Positions 7,943 through 16,391 of a stretch of DNA of 38,563 nt are shown here, piece after piece (positions within the stretch are counted from its first letter, which is position 1; each line of letters opens with the position of its first letter). This DNA is from Methanothrix sp. GTDB lineage: Archaea > Halobacteriota > Methanosarcinia > Methanotrichales > Methanotrichaceae. The translations under genes and the position numbers were made by a program. The notes beneath the pieces are model-generated. The model was not told the DNA's origin. It was given only the letters and a program-made list of their open reading frames with translations, and did no database searches. The DNA lies in contig JAPKXZ010000023.1 of NCBI GenBank assembly GCA_026394555.1, positions 1 to 38,563 on the forward strand. The letters are read 5' to 3'.

Positions 7943-8605
7943 ATGAAAATTGCGCTCGTTGGCGGAACCGGCGATATCGGCACGGGATTTGCCGTGCGCT
8001 GGGGGCAAAAGCATGAGATCATCATCGGCTCACGAAATGTTGATAAAGCCAGGGAGAGCGCAGCCGCTGTATTGCAACTCTTGGAAGGCGTAGGTAATGT
8101 GCAGGGCACGGACAACGCCAGTGCCGTTGCTGGGGCTGATGTGGTCGTGCTGTGCGTGCCCTATGAGCATCTGGCTTCTGTTACAACCGGTCTGTTAGAC
8201 TCCTACAAGAGCCAGCTCGTCATCTCACCCGTGGTGCCCATGATTTACAACGGCAAGTTTTTTCAGTACCAACCCCCCGCCGAGGGAAGCGCAGCCCTGC
8301 AGGCAAGGATGCTGCTACCAAAAGGCGTTAGAGTGGTCTCTGCCTTTCATACCATATGCGCCGCAGCTTTGCAAGATATTAAGAGGGTGATGAAGGCGGA
8401 TATTTTTATCTGTGGCGATGATGCAGAGGCGATAAAGATCACTGTAGAGCTTGCCGGTGAGATAAAGAGCCTGCGACCACTGAACGCGGGTCCTTTGGCC
8501 GTCTCCTCCATGGTAGAGAGCTTGACGCCCTTTCTGCTAAATGTAGCCCGCAAGAACAAGATCAAAGATGCGGGAATTACAGTCGTTTCCGAGCGAAAAA
8601 TTTAA
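7943..8605 (+). CDS. npdG: F420H2:NADP+ oxidoreductase (NADPH-dependent F420 reductase)
   Basis: This enzyme passes hydride between reduced F420 and NADP+, supplying NADPH for biosynthesis in methanogens. The 220-residue length is typical. The dinucleotide-binding site is IALVGGTGDIGTG (residues 3-15), followed by the NADP phosphate-site stretch IIIGSRNVDKA, VVVLCVPYEH, and the VVSAFHTICAAAL segment seen in the Fno family. No ribosome binding site is visible, and an AT-rich TATA-like stretch (GTAAAATAATAG, about 7912-7923) lies about 25 bases before the ATG, suggesting a leaderless transcript. Its end overlaps the convergent TraB-family gene by 4 bases. Confidence 0.93.
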   Translation: MKIALVGGTGDIGTGFAVRWGQKHEIIIGSRNVDKARESAAAVLQLLEGVGNVQGTDNASAVAGADVVVLCVPYEHLASVTTGLLDSYKSQLVISPVVPMIYNGKFFQYQPPAEGSAALQARMLLPKGVRVVSAFHTICAAALQDIKRVMKADIFICGDDAEAIKITVELAGEIKSLRPLNAGPLAVSSMVESLTPFLLNVARKNKIKDAGITVVSERKI

Positions 8606-9888
8606 AAAATTAAAGAATAGCCATTTTTTATCATCTCCCAGATCATATCTGCAGAAAGGTTCAGTCCCAGCCAATGCCAGATGAGATAGACGCCAACGAA
8701 CATGCCGAGCATGGCACCCACGTTTGAAAGTGCCGCCACTAAGATGACCTTGAAGAGGCGGTTTTGCATCATCTGACTAAAGTTGTCTGCAGCAGCCAGC
8801 GTTTTCAGGTCGGACACAGTCGGCTTGAGCTTCCAGGCCTCCACCATTCCGGCAAACCAGCCCGCGGCCACAAAGGGATTGAGGGTCGTCATCCAGGCTA
8901 CCATGAGCGCCGTCAGGGCGGAGAGTGGATGGCCTCTGGCCAGGACCACCCCTAAAGCCGACAGCCCTCCGGTTACTACGAACCAGATGACACAGGCCTG
9001 AAGAATGATCTCGCTGGACTTTGCCGTGATCAGCACCAGACCAATGGTGACCAGGATAAGCAGGCTCACCACTACCCCAAATATCTTGACAAAGGTGATC
9101 TTTTTGCCGGGCTTCTCATTCAAGCCATCCAGGGCAGGAATATTCTCGGGATGTTCGAGATGCTTGAGAATGCCCTCTCTGTGGCCCGCCCCCACCACGG
9201 CCAGCACCCGGCCCTGCTTGGAGAGCAAGTGCAGATTACGAGCCAGGTAGGCGTCGCGCTCATCCACCAGCACGTTCGCCGCCCCGGGAGAGATCTTCCT
9301 AAACTCCGATATCATCTGGGAGACAATATCGGCCTGAGTGATGCTGTCGATATCAATTTCTTCTTCATCGCCCCAGCCAAGAGCCGCAGGTATCAGGGAT
9401 CCGACAAGCCTGATCTTATCAATAAATCCCATAGCCGACCAGAAGCGCTGAATGGTAATGCCAATGTCCCTATCGACCAGTGCCACCCGCGCGCCCGCGA
9501 TCTTAGCAGCTTCTATGGCCGCCAGCATCTCCGAGCCGGGTTTGACTCCCAGCTCCTCGCCGATCTTTCTCTGAATATAGGCTAAAAACAACTGCACCAG
9601 GAAGAAGAAGAGTTTTCCGCCACTTAAAAGCTCACTGATCTTGATCTCCTTCTCTACCTCCTGGCCGATAAGAGCCCGATAGCGAGCAGGACACAGCTCT
9701 ACAGCCACGATATCGGGGCACGTCTCCTCTATTTTGCTGATTACTTCCTGGACGCTTTTTTCTGAGACATGGGCCGTTCCTACTATTATGATCTCATGGG
9801 ACTCGCTGCCTGCGGGCATCTCCCCCGGCTCCACCAGCCGGCAAGAAGAAGCGTCGGCTTCTTTCATCGTTTCCGTCGTATTCTCCAA
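8602..9888 (-). CDS. TraB/PrgY-family membrane protein
   Basis: A 428-residue TraB-family protein. The soluble domain has the conserved GTAHVS (residues 37-42), AVELCPARY, and GAGHREGI motifs that define the TraB/TIKI-like fold. The C-terminal third (about 275-428) carries several hydrophobic membrane segments. Bacterial PrgY/TraB acts on peptide pheromones; the archaeal function is unknown, though a metal-dependent peptidase-like activity has been proposed for the fold. The start is TTG 9888, chosen because GAGGTAATCA precedes it at proper spacing; ATG 9867 is the alternative. It follows the site-2 protease gene by 12 bases in the same direction. Confidence 0.9.
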   Translation of the reverse strand: MENTTETMKEADASSCRLVEPGEMPAGSESHEIIIVGTAHVSEKSVQEVISKIEETCPDIVAVELCPARYRALIGQEVEKEIKISELLSGGKLFFFLVQLFLAYIQRKIGEELGVKPGSEMLAAIEAAKIAGARVALVDRDIGITIQRFWSAMGFIDKIRLVGSLIPAALGWGDEEEIDIDSITQADIVSQMISEFRKISPGAANVLVDERDAYLARNLHLLSKQGRVLAVVGAGHREGILKHLEHPENIPALDGLNEKPGKKITFVKIFGVVVSLLILVTIGLVLITAKSSEIILQACVIWFVVTGGLSALGVVLARGHPLSALTALMVAWMTTLNPFVAAGWFAGMVEAWKLKPTVSDLKTLAAADNFSQMMQNRLFKVILVAALSNVGAMLGMFVGVYLIWHWLGLNLSADMIWEMIKNGYSLIF

Positions 9889-9900
9889 ATTGATTACCTC

Positions 9901-11001
9901 TCACTGCACGAGCTCAATGGCCCTGACCAGGTCCTCCCTGGAGACGATGCCCACCAATCGGCCCTCATCGATCACAGGCAGTCGGCGAATTTGCATTTCA
10001 TTCATCATCTTCATGGCAGTCGATGCCTCCTCCTCAGGGCCGATCAGATATAACTTTCTTGCCATCACCTGATCTACGCGAGTATGGGCCCTCTCCGCTT
10101 CTGGAACCCTCTGTAGATCGGTCAAGGTGATAATTCCCACCAGGGCTTCATCGGACATTACCGGATAGCCTCTATGTTTTTCCCGGAACATCAGCTCTTT
10201 TAGCTCTTCAAGCGTCATTTCCAAAGCGATGCTGTGAACCTTTGCGGACATTATGTCTCGCACCGATATTCCCTCCAGGCTGACGCTTATTTTCGTAGCC
10301 TTCTCCTCTTCAGATGCACCCACATAAACGAAGAATGCCACAAAAAGGAGCATGAAATTTAAGGTGGACAGGCCCAGCAGAAACATGAGAGTCGCGAAGA
10401 CCTTTCCGATATCCGCAGCTAGCCGGGTAGCTTTTACATAAGGCATGCGGGTGGCAAACCAGGCCCGCAAGAGGCGGCCTCCATCCATGGGAAAAGCGGG
10501 GAGGAGATTGAAGGCCATGAGGATGATATTCATGATGCCTAAAGTCCAGAGCATGATGGCCAGAGCATTGCCCGCACCACCAAAAGCAGCAGCCGGTCCG
10601 GCCAAGTAAACCGAGATCAATCCCAGCACGCCGCTCACAGCCGGTCCGGCAAAGGCCATCTGCAGCTCCAGGCGGGGATTTCTGGGGATCTCCTCCATGG
10701 AAGCCACTCCGCCAAAGAAGTAGAGAGTTATGCTCTTTATGCCAATGCCGTTCTTGTGGGCGATATATGAATGCCCCAGCTCATGCAGGGCCACGCAGGC
10801 GAAGAGCACTACGGCAAAGAGCAGAGAATAGATCAGTCGCAGCTGTGCCGGCTCAATGCCGCCGAAACCATAAGTCTTTCCGTAGACGGTCTGGCTGAAA
10901 GAGGCAAAAGCCCAGGCAACATAGAGGATGACCAACAGAAATGTCCAGTGTAGCCGCACTGGTATGTCCATGATCTTTCCAAGCTCCAGAGAAGAGTTCA
11001 T
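9901..11001 (-). CDS. Site-2 protease family (M50) metalloprotease with CBS domains
   Basis: An intramembrane zinc metalloprotease. Zinc-binding HELGH is at residues 73-77 and the third ligand region FPMDGGRLLRA at about 170-180, each in a hydrophobic segment; about six membrane segments span 1-230. Two CBS domains follow (about 245-366), with the conserved ends GYPVMSDEALVGIITLTDL and RRLPVIDEGRLVGIVSREDL, suggesting control by an adenine nucleotide. Such proteins cut transmembrane substrates such as anti-sigma factors in bacteria; the archaeal substrate is unknown. Co-directional neighbours are TraB downstream and, after a 114-base gap, the aldolase operon upstream. No ribosome binding site precedes the ATG. 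Confidence 0.92.
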   Translation of the reverse strand: MNSSLELGKIMDIPVRLHWTFLLVILYVAWAFASFSQTVYGKTYGFGGIEPAQLRLIYSLLFAVVLFACVALHELGHSYIAHKNGIGIKSITLYFFGGVASMEEIPRNPRLELQMAFAGPAVSGVLGLISVYLAGPAAAFGGAGNALAIMLWTLGIMNIILMAFNLLPAFPMDGGRLLRAWFATRMPYVKATRLAADIGKVFATLMFLLGLSTLNFMLLFVAFFVYVGASEEEKATKISVSLEGISVRDIMSAKVHSIALEMTLEELKELMFREKHRGYPVMSDEALVGIITLTDLQRVPEAERAHTRVDQVMARKLYLIGPEEEASTAMKMMNEMQIRRLPVIDEGRLVGIVSREDLVRAIELVQ

Positions 11002-11054
11002 AGGAGGTATTTAACCGCAGGCATTAATAGATCTTTGGACAACTAATTTTAAGA

Positions 11055-11112
11055 GAGCGGGTAGGAGAGTGGGGGGTTCAGTGTGGATTTCAAAAACTAG
11101 GATTACCCGCTC
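11055..11112 (-). terminator. Inverted repeat between aldolase and site-2 protease genes
   Basis: GAGCGGGTA (11055-11063) and TACCCGCTC (11104-11112) are exact 9-base inverted repeats 40 bases apart. They begin 4 bases after the aldolase stop on the minus strand, a place expected for a terminator or 3' end structure. The long loop makes this uncertain. Confidence 0.35.
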
Positions 11113-11115
11113 AAG

Positions 11116-11703
11116 TTATTGAAGTGACGGTAAAGATATAAATTTATCCCTTGAATAGGCTTTTACAAGATACCTTACTTGAGCGCTATGCTCGGCCATA
11201 CAGGCTGCAGTATAAGCATCAGAGAGACTATTGCCGGCGGCAAATACGCCATGGCCGCGAGCAATACATGCCTTATGAGTTTGCAGGGCAGAAGATGCAG
11301 CCATGGCCAGCTCATTTGTGCCGATTTGGCCCTCAACAATGGGCATTGTTCCTAAAAAGACCATGCCCTCGCTATCCAGCGGCTCTACTGTCTTTCGCTC
11401 CAATAGAGATAGAGCCACTGCATAAGGAGAATGGGTGTGAATGATGGCCATGTTTATGGTGCTCTGGTAGATGGCCCGGTGAACACAGGTCTCGCTGCTG
11501 GCAATCTTGTCCTGATCGCAGGGACAGCTTAAATCAACCTCCACCACCAATTCTTCCTCCAGCTCGTCGAGCATGCTGCCGGTGCAGGTTATAAAGATCC
11601 GACCTTCCCCGAGCAGGCTGATATTTCCGAACCGGGAGCTGGTAAGCCCGGAAAATACCAATTTCTTGCCGAACCGGGCGATCTCCTGCCAGGCTAAAGA
11701 CAT
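11116..11703 (-). CDS. Class II aldolase (fuculose-1-phosphate aldolase family)
   Basis: A 195-residue zinc-dependent class II aldolase/adducin-family protein. Visible active-site residues are Glu71 (ETCVH), the zinc ligands His89 and His91 (HTHSPYAVALS) and His151 (ARGHGVFA), in the order of L-fuculose-1-phosphate aldolase. The start is ATG 11703, just 7 bases after the subtilase stop and preceded by GGAGAAGGAG; a longer open frame to 11781 runs inside the subtilase gene and is rejected. Archaeal relatives make or use lactaldehyde and DHAP; the exact substrate is not predictable. It is the last gene of the exported-protein unit and its only clear cytoplasmic member. Confidence 0.85.
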   Translation of the reverse strand: MSLAWQEIARFGKKLVFSGLTSSRFGNISLLGEGRIFITCTGSMLDELEEELVVEVDLSCPCDQDKIASSETCVHRAIYQSTINMAIIHTHSPYAVALSLLERKTVEPLDSEGMVFLGTMPIVEGQIGTNELAMAASSALQTHKACIARGHGVFAAGNSLSDAYTAACMAEHSAQVRYLVKAYSRDKFISLPSLQ

Positions 11704-11710
11704 ACCAGCT

Positions 11711-13600
11711 TTACTCCTTCTCCAATAGACGGAAAGGGACCACCTTATCGTCCACCTCCCCGAATTTTCCCAGCAAGTCAACCTTTACCTGGTAGTCGCC
11801 AGGAGTCCAAAAGCTCGTCTCCCAGCGGGCAGAGAAGATGCCGTTGCCGTCGAAGTCATCCATGGGTATCTCCATATTTCGGTCCGGCCCTATGATGTTG
11901 GCGTTTATGACCCTGATATCGCCTAAAGCCTGCGCCTCGATCATGACCGGCTCGCCTACTGAAGCCTCCTTCCGGTTAAGCTTAATCTCCTCGAGAACAG
12001 GGGGCGACAGCCCCGACCGAGTCGCACTAATGCTTTGCAGGGCACCGGTCAGATTGAGGGCCCCATAGCCATAAACATTATCCGACCCGGACGGGCCCAG
12101 ATCGTCCGCCGTCTTGAGCAGCACCCTCTTTACATCAGCCGGGGCAAGATCAGGCTTTGCTTCCAGCAACAGCGCCACTGCCCCGGAGACTTGAGGAACG
12201 GCCATAGATGTGCCGCTTAATGCGCTCTTGCCGCTCTTCGATCCAGCCAGGGCGGAGACTACATCCACACCCAGCGTGACCAGATCGGGCTTGGTGTCGC
12301 CTTTGGCCGTCGGCCCGCGCGAGGATAGTTCGAAGATAGTGCCAGAGCGGTCCACAGCGCCCACGGTTATCACGTTCTCGGCATCGCCGGGAATGACAAT
12401 GGATGAAGCGGCAGGACCGGAGTTTCCTGCTGCCACACACATAACCAGCCCCTTTTCCACCATTTTGTTACAGGCTTCATCCAGGAGAGACGTGCCGTCT
12501 GAAGGGCTCTCGCCACCCACGGAAAAGGATACGACCCTAATTCCGTAACGCTCTTTATTCTCCAGGCACCAGTCCAGTGCATTGAGGGCATCAGATAGAT
12601 AGCATGCACCATCTCGGTCCATGACCTTTATCACTACCAGCTTTGCCCCCGGCGCCACGCCCGTGCCCGCCTCTCCGGCGACTAGGCTGGCACAATGGGT
12701 GCCGTGTCCGTTGTCATCGTAGGAATCAGTTTGGTTGTTCACGAAATCCTTGAAGGCCACAATTTTGCCTGCCAGGGTCTTGTGATCACGATCCGCACCA
12801 GTGTCAATGAGGGCCACAGTCACGCCCTCCCCCGTGTAGCCTTTATTCATCCGGGAGTCATCAATATTCCAGGGATCATGGCGTGAAGTGGAGAGAGAAG
12901 ACAGAACGCTAGCCTCGTCGGGCAGCGCCAAAACCTTCAGCTTCTGGTCCTTGTAGATGCCCCTAACACCATTGGTCCGGGCAATCTTCTCCAGCTTGTC
13001 GCTGGATACCGTCAAGGCGCTCCCTGGCAAGATATGGAAGCGATCCGCGGATGTAGCGAGATTGCTCAGATTGCCGTCATGAAGGACTATCACCCTCAGC
13101 TCCTTCCCTCCTTGCTTTTCCAAACTGTCCTCGATTCCATTGCTGTTGAGATCATTGGGGTCGCGAATGGTAAGGGTTGCTGATTCATCCTTTGCCGCAT
13201 TGCCGGATTTATCAATGGCCACAATTGTGACCTTGTAGGCCCCGGGCGGCAGGTTGGAGCCACAGTATCCTGTGTATCTGCCATCCTGATCCAGATCCAG
13301 CATGAGGTTCATGCGACTACCGATATCGGCATAGACCATCTCTATGCTGCCGGCATCATGGACAAAAGCGTTGATCTCGCTTCGAGGAGCGCCGGTCTTC
13401 AGCGCCGAGGGATTTACACTCACTCCATAAATGACCGGAGGCATACCGTCATCCGCATTTGGCTTGAAGTAGCTGTCATATTCCTTTTCAAACCAGATGC
13501 TGGCCTTGTTGTTATCGAGCGCATTTTGCATGGGGAAAGCAGCCGCACTGCTAAGCAGACCAGCCAATAAAATAAAATAGGCAAATGAGCTGGAGTTCAC
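11711..13600 (-). CDS. Exported subtilisin-like serine protease (S8)
   Basis: A 629-residue secreted subtilase. A signal peptide covers about residues 1-22. The catalytic triad is Asp266 (VALIDTGAD), His299 (DDNGHGTHCASLVAG) and Ser465 (SGTSMAVPQVSGA), with the oxyanion Asn393 in AAGNSGP. Ig-like domains flank the protease: residues about 55-146 and 535-627; a propeptide-like region lies between. The start is GTG 13600, with GGAG 7 bases upstream; both lie in a small inverted repeat. It follows a tandem-rhodanese gene by 12 bases and precedes the aldolase by 7, so all three are one transcript. It probably processes surface proteins; the substrate is unknown. Confidence 0.92.
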   Translation of the reverse strand: MNSSSFAYFILLAGLLSSAAAFPMQNALDNNKASIWFEKEYDSYFKPNADDGMPPVIYGVSVNPSALKTGAPRSEINAFVHDAGSIEMVYADIGSRMNLMLDLDQDGRYTGYCGSNLPPGAYKVTIVAIDKSGNAAKDESATLTIRDPNDLNSNGIEDSLEKQGGKELRVIVLHDGNLSNLATSADRFHILPGSALTVSSDKLEKIARTNGVRGIYKDQKLKVLALPDEASVLSSLSTSRHDPWNIDDSRMNKGYTGEGVTVALIDTGADRDHKTLAGKIVAFKDFVNNQTDSYDDNGHGTHCASLVAGEAGTGVAPGAKLVVIKVMDRDGACYLSDALNALDWCLENKERYGIRVVSFSVGGESPSDGTSLLDEACNKMVEKGLVMCVAAGNSGPAASSIVIPGDAENVITVGAVDRSGTIFELSSRGPTAKGDTKPDLVTLGVDVVSALAGSKSGKSALSGTSMAVPQVSGAVALLLEAKPDLAPADVKRVLLKTADDLGPSGSDNVYGYGALNLTGALQSISATRSGLSPPVLEEIKLNRKEASVGEPVMIEAQALGDIRVINANIIGPDRNMEIPMDDFDGNGIFSARWETSFWTPGDYQVKVDLLGKFGEVDDKVVPFRLLEKE

Positions 13601-13612
13601 ACTTAGCTCCAG
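13590..13612 (-). promoter_or_regulatory. Hairpin covering subtilase ribosome binding site and start
   Basis: In the mRNA sense, CTGGAG (13612-13607) and CTCCAG (13595-13590) can pair, putting the GGAG ribosome binding site in the stem and the GTG start codon in the 11-base loop. This could dampen translation of the protease relative to the upstream genes. The stem is only 6 pairs, so chance is possible. Confidence 0.35.
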
Positions 13613-15190
13613 TTATTCATTTCCTAGATTCTTATATTTACTGGTGCCGACAACCTCAATTTGCATGGCATCCGGGAAGGTCTTTGTGATCTCCCCTAAG
13701 GTGGCTACAATATCGACGGTGTAGACGCCGGTTGCCACATTAGCATTCCAAATGCCGGCAAACTCGTCTCCGTCAGATTTGATGCGTTTCATTACAACCC
13801 GGGAGACAGTATCACCCGATGGGCTCAATACCTGAGCCGATACAGTGAAACCTTTTTCCGCCGCGCTTTTTTGTGCCTGAGATGTGGAGCCGATCTTCAC
13901 CACGCCACCGGTACTACTTAGGTCGGCATATCCTTGCGGCGAGCCAAATCCACAGGTAGCGCATCCTTTGATGGTCAGAATAGTTTCGTTGCCGCTCTGG
14001 TTAACGTTTTTTGGCAGGCTGGCAGAGCTTATGTTCTTCCCTTCGAAGAGCGCCGTTATCTGAACAACATCACCTATCTTGACTGGATTGGGCCTGGCAT
14101 AAGCCTTCTGCAAGGCAATGTCCAATTTAGGCGAATTGGCCTGCCAATCCTGCCAGGAGTAAATTCTGGCATCATAGTCCAGTAGATTCAGGGCGAGCCA
14201 GATCATGGAAGCCTTGACGCCGGTATTGGTGTAGACTACAACGGGCTTATTTTTATCCAGATACGAGAATAGATCACTCAGCTCTTCTTTACCCTTGATC
14301 CTTTTGCCGTCCAGGACTCGATCATAAGGAATATTTACGCTTCCTGGTATCGATCCGGCTTTATATTCCTGGGCCGTTCTGGCATCTATGATCTGGGGCG
14401 TGCCGCTATGCACGAACTCATAAGTGGCCAGAAGATCGGACTTTATGGAAGGAGTATAGGTCTGAGAAGATAAAGACGCAGGATGTGTTACCGTGGGCCG
14501 CAGAGCTGCCACCCAGTCGTCGATGCCTCCGTCCAGCAGTTTGACATTCTTATGGCCCAGATACAACATTATCCAGTAAACATAAGTTGCAGCCGATGGC
14601 CCTCCGCCGCAAGGCTGGCATTCACCGTAAATGAGGACCGCATCATCCTCTGATATGCCTGCCTCTCCCAAAACCGCCGCCATCTCGGACACGGGCTTAA
14701 GAACGCCACCCGGACCAAGAAATTTGGTATAAGGGATGCTTATAGCTCCGGGAATAAGCTCGGTGGGATCTGGGCTGATATCAAGAATTATACCTGAACC
14801 ATTGGCGCTCTCCAGGGGCACCAGAACAGAGGCAAAGCCATCGCTTCTCTTTGCATTTATGTGGCTGCTGGGCAAAGCGCTGGAGACATTGCTGTCTGTT
14901 GGGCTTTGTGCCCCTGTTACTGATGCTAATGCCTTGATTTTCTCTGCTTGTAATGAAGGATTGTTCTCCCGGTTATACCGGGGATTGACCAGACCACCTG
15001 TGCTGGACATCACCTCTGTTGTTGCATTCTCTTTGCCCAGGAACACCGCCCACTCGTTATTCAGCACGTCCTGTTGAGTGGAAGACGATCCGCCTTTGCA
15101 GAGGGAGCATTCTCCATTGACGCTGGATACAGCACCTGCAAATATCGCCATCATTAGCAGGATGCACATGGCAATTCTTGATATCTTCAT
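13613..15190 (-). CDS. Exported tandem-rhodanese protein with C-terminal Ig-like domain
   Basis: A 525-residue exported protein with a signal peptide (residues 1-26) and two rhodanese folds (about 115-235 and 245-350). The N-domain loop reads GECQPCGGG (Cys191, Cys194). The C-domain loop, where thiosulfate sulfurtransferases carry the catalytic Cys, is VVVYTNTGVKAS with no Cys. Other Cys pairs are CSLC (28-31), just after the signal cleavage site, and GCATCGFG (410-413). An Ig-like domain ends the protein. The start is ATG 15190 (MKISRIAMC); a longer frame to 15298 overlaps the upstream gene and looks spurious. The cysteine pairs suggest thiol or persulfide chemistry outside the membrane; the reaction is inference. 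Confidence 0.83.
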   Translation of the reverse strand: MKISRIAMCILLMMAIFAGAVSSVNGECSLCKGGSSSTQQDVLNNEWAVFLGKENATTEVMSSTGGLVNPRYNRENNPSLQAEKIKALASVTGAQSPTDSNVSSALPSSHINAKRSDGFASVLVPLESANGSGIILDISPDPTELIPGAISIPYTKFLGPGGVLKPVSEMAAVLGEAGISEDDAVLIYGECQPCGGGPSAATYVYWIMLYLGHKNVKLLDGGIDDWVAALRPTVTHPASLSSQTYTPSIKSDLLATYEFVHSGTPQIIDARTAQEYKAGSIPGSVNIPYDRVLDGKRIKGKEELSDLFSYLDKNKPVVVYTNTGVKASMIWLALNLLDYDARIYSWQDWQANSPKLDIALQKAYARPNPVKIGDVVQITALFEGKNISSASLPKNVNQSGNETILTIKGCATCGFGSPQGYADLSSTGGVVKIGSTSQAQKSAAEKGFTVSAQVLSPSGDTVSRVVMKRIKSDGDEFAGIWNANVATGVYTVDIVATLGEITKTFPDAMQIEVVGTSKYKNLGNE

Positions 15191-15212
15191 GGCCTTTGCC
15201 CTCGAATACGAT

Positions 15213-16346
15213 TCAAGCCGTCGCATTAGTCGCATCTGCCTTGCCAGTCGCCGCCTGGTTGTACAGATAATTCTCATAGGAGTACAGCCGGGCATCATAT
15301 CCCTGGAGAGTCAGGGCAAACCAGACCACAGATCCCTTCAAGCCGGTATTGGTGTAGACTACCACAGGCTGTTTCTTGTCAAGGAAGGCAAAGACTCGGG
15401 CAAGCTTGGTTTCATCCCTGATTTTGCTATTGATGATAACATTGTCGTAGGGAATGTTGATTGCACCGGGAATGGAGTTTGCGCCGAACTCCTGCATGGT
15501 TCTTGCATCCACGATCTGGGCCGAGCCGCTTTTGACATAGTCATAATCGGCTGAAAAATTCCTATTGATTTGTGGGGTGTAGGTCTTGGCAGGCAAGAAT
15601 GCCGTCTTCGTGGCCGTCGGCTTTCCGGCTAGAGCCCAATCCGTGACCCTTCCATCCAATACCCTGACATTCTCCTGGCCCAGGGACCTCATGATCCAGT
15701 AGACAAAGGTCGCGGGCGCGGGTCCTCCTCCACATGGCATGCATTCGCCGTAGATGACCACCGGGTCGCCCCGGGAAATTCCGGCATCTCCCAACATCTT
15801 TGCCAGCTCGGCCTCTGATCGCACATTTGTGCCATTGAGAAAATTCGTATAAGGAATGGCAATAGATCCCGTGATGTGTTCTGTGGCGTTCTCGCTGATG
15901 TCCAGCAATACCTGGGAGCCAGTGACCTCGTCAATAGGAACGAGCAATCCCTTGGCATTTGCGCTGCGCACAATGGATGTGTTCTCCTCCGCGATTTTGC
16001 GCGGCTCGATCTTCTTTGCCAGGCTTTTTGTGGTGTTGTTCACCGGGACATTTTCCTGCAGCGAATTGCTCTCTTCGCTAGCACTGGTTTTATTGAAGCC
16101 GGCGAGGGGCTGTTTCCAGATTCCCACCCGGTTCTTCTGAGCCGTGCTCAGGCCCGGCATGACTTCCGTCTTTTGCGCATCGATGTTGCCTATCTGGTCC
16201 AGCGCTTTTTCGCCAGACCAGCCTGAATCGCCCTTGCAAGCATCGCAATAGGCTTCTCCCCCGTGGGCTGCATTTGCCAGCATCAATAGCGTCAAGATGC
16301 CCACACCCACTAAACAGGATCCCAAACATGATTTGAATGTAGTCAT
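15213..16346 (-). CDS. Exported tandem-rhodanese protein (paralogue)
   Basis: A 377-residue paralogue of the downstream gene at 13613-15190, 22 bases away. It has a signal peptide (1-29), then CDAC (34-37) near the mature N-terminus, and two rhodanese folds (about 130-245 and 250-360). The first active-site loop is GECMPCGGG (Cys202, Cys205); the second is VVVYTNTGLKGS without cysteine. The pair is alike in the stretches ARVEQ-free core, such as SIPGAINIPYD versus SIPGSVNIPYD. It lacks the C-terminal Ig-like domain of its paralogue. GGGGAG precedes the ATG at 16346, and an AT-rich stretch in the 45-base gap upstream could be an internal promoter. This is a tandem duplication with divergence. 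Confidence 0.83.
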   Translation of the reverse strand: MTTFKSCLGSCLVGVGILTLLMLANAAHGGEAYCDACKGDSGWSGEKALDQIGNIDAQKTEVMPGLSTAQKNRVGIWKQPLAGFNKTSASEESNSLQENVPVNNTTKSLAKKIEPRKIAEENTSIVRSANAKGLLVPIDEVTGSQVLLDISENATEHITGSIAIPYTNFLNGTNVRSEAELAKMLGDAGISRGDPVVIYGECMPCGGGPAPATFVYWIMRSLGQENVRVLDGRVTDWALAGKPTATKTAFLPAKTYTPQINRNFSADYDYVKSGSAQIVDARTMQEFGANSIPGAINIPYDNVIINSKIRDETKLARVFAFLDKKQPVVVYTNTGLKGSVVWFALTLQGYDARLYSYENYLYNQAATGKADATNATA

Positions 16347-16391
16347 TGTCTCCCCTTTTTAATACACCTAATATAAATCATAAAATATAAG

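Noticed and set aside
11704-11781. N-terminal extension of the aldolase frame
   Set aside because: It lies within the subtilase 3' end and does not resemble the aldolase family; ATG 11703 has a good ribosome binding site.
15191-15298. N-terminal extension of the larger rhodanese frame
   Set aside because: It would precede a clear signal peptide with a basic, non-conserved stretch inside the upstream gene.
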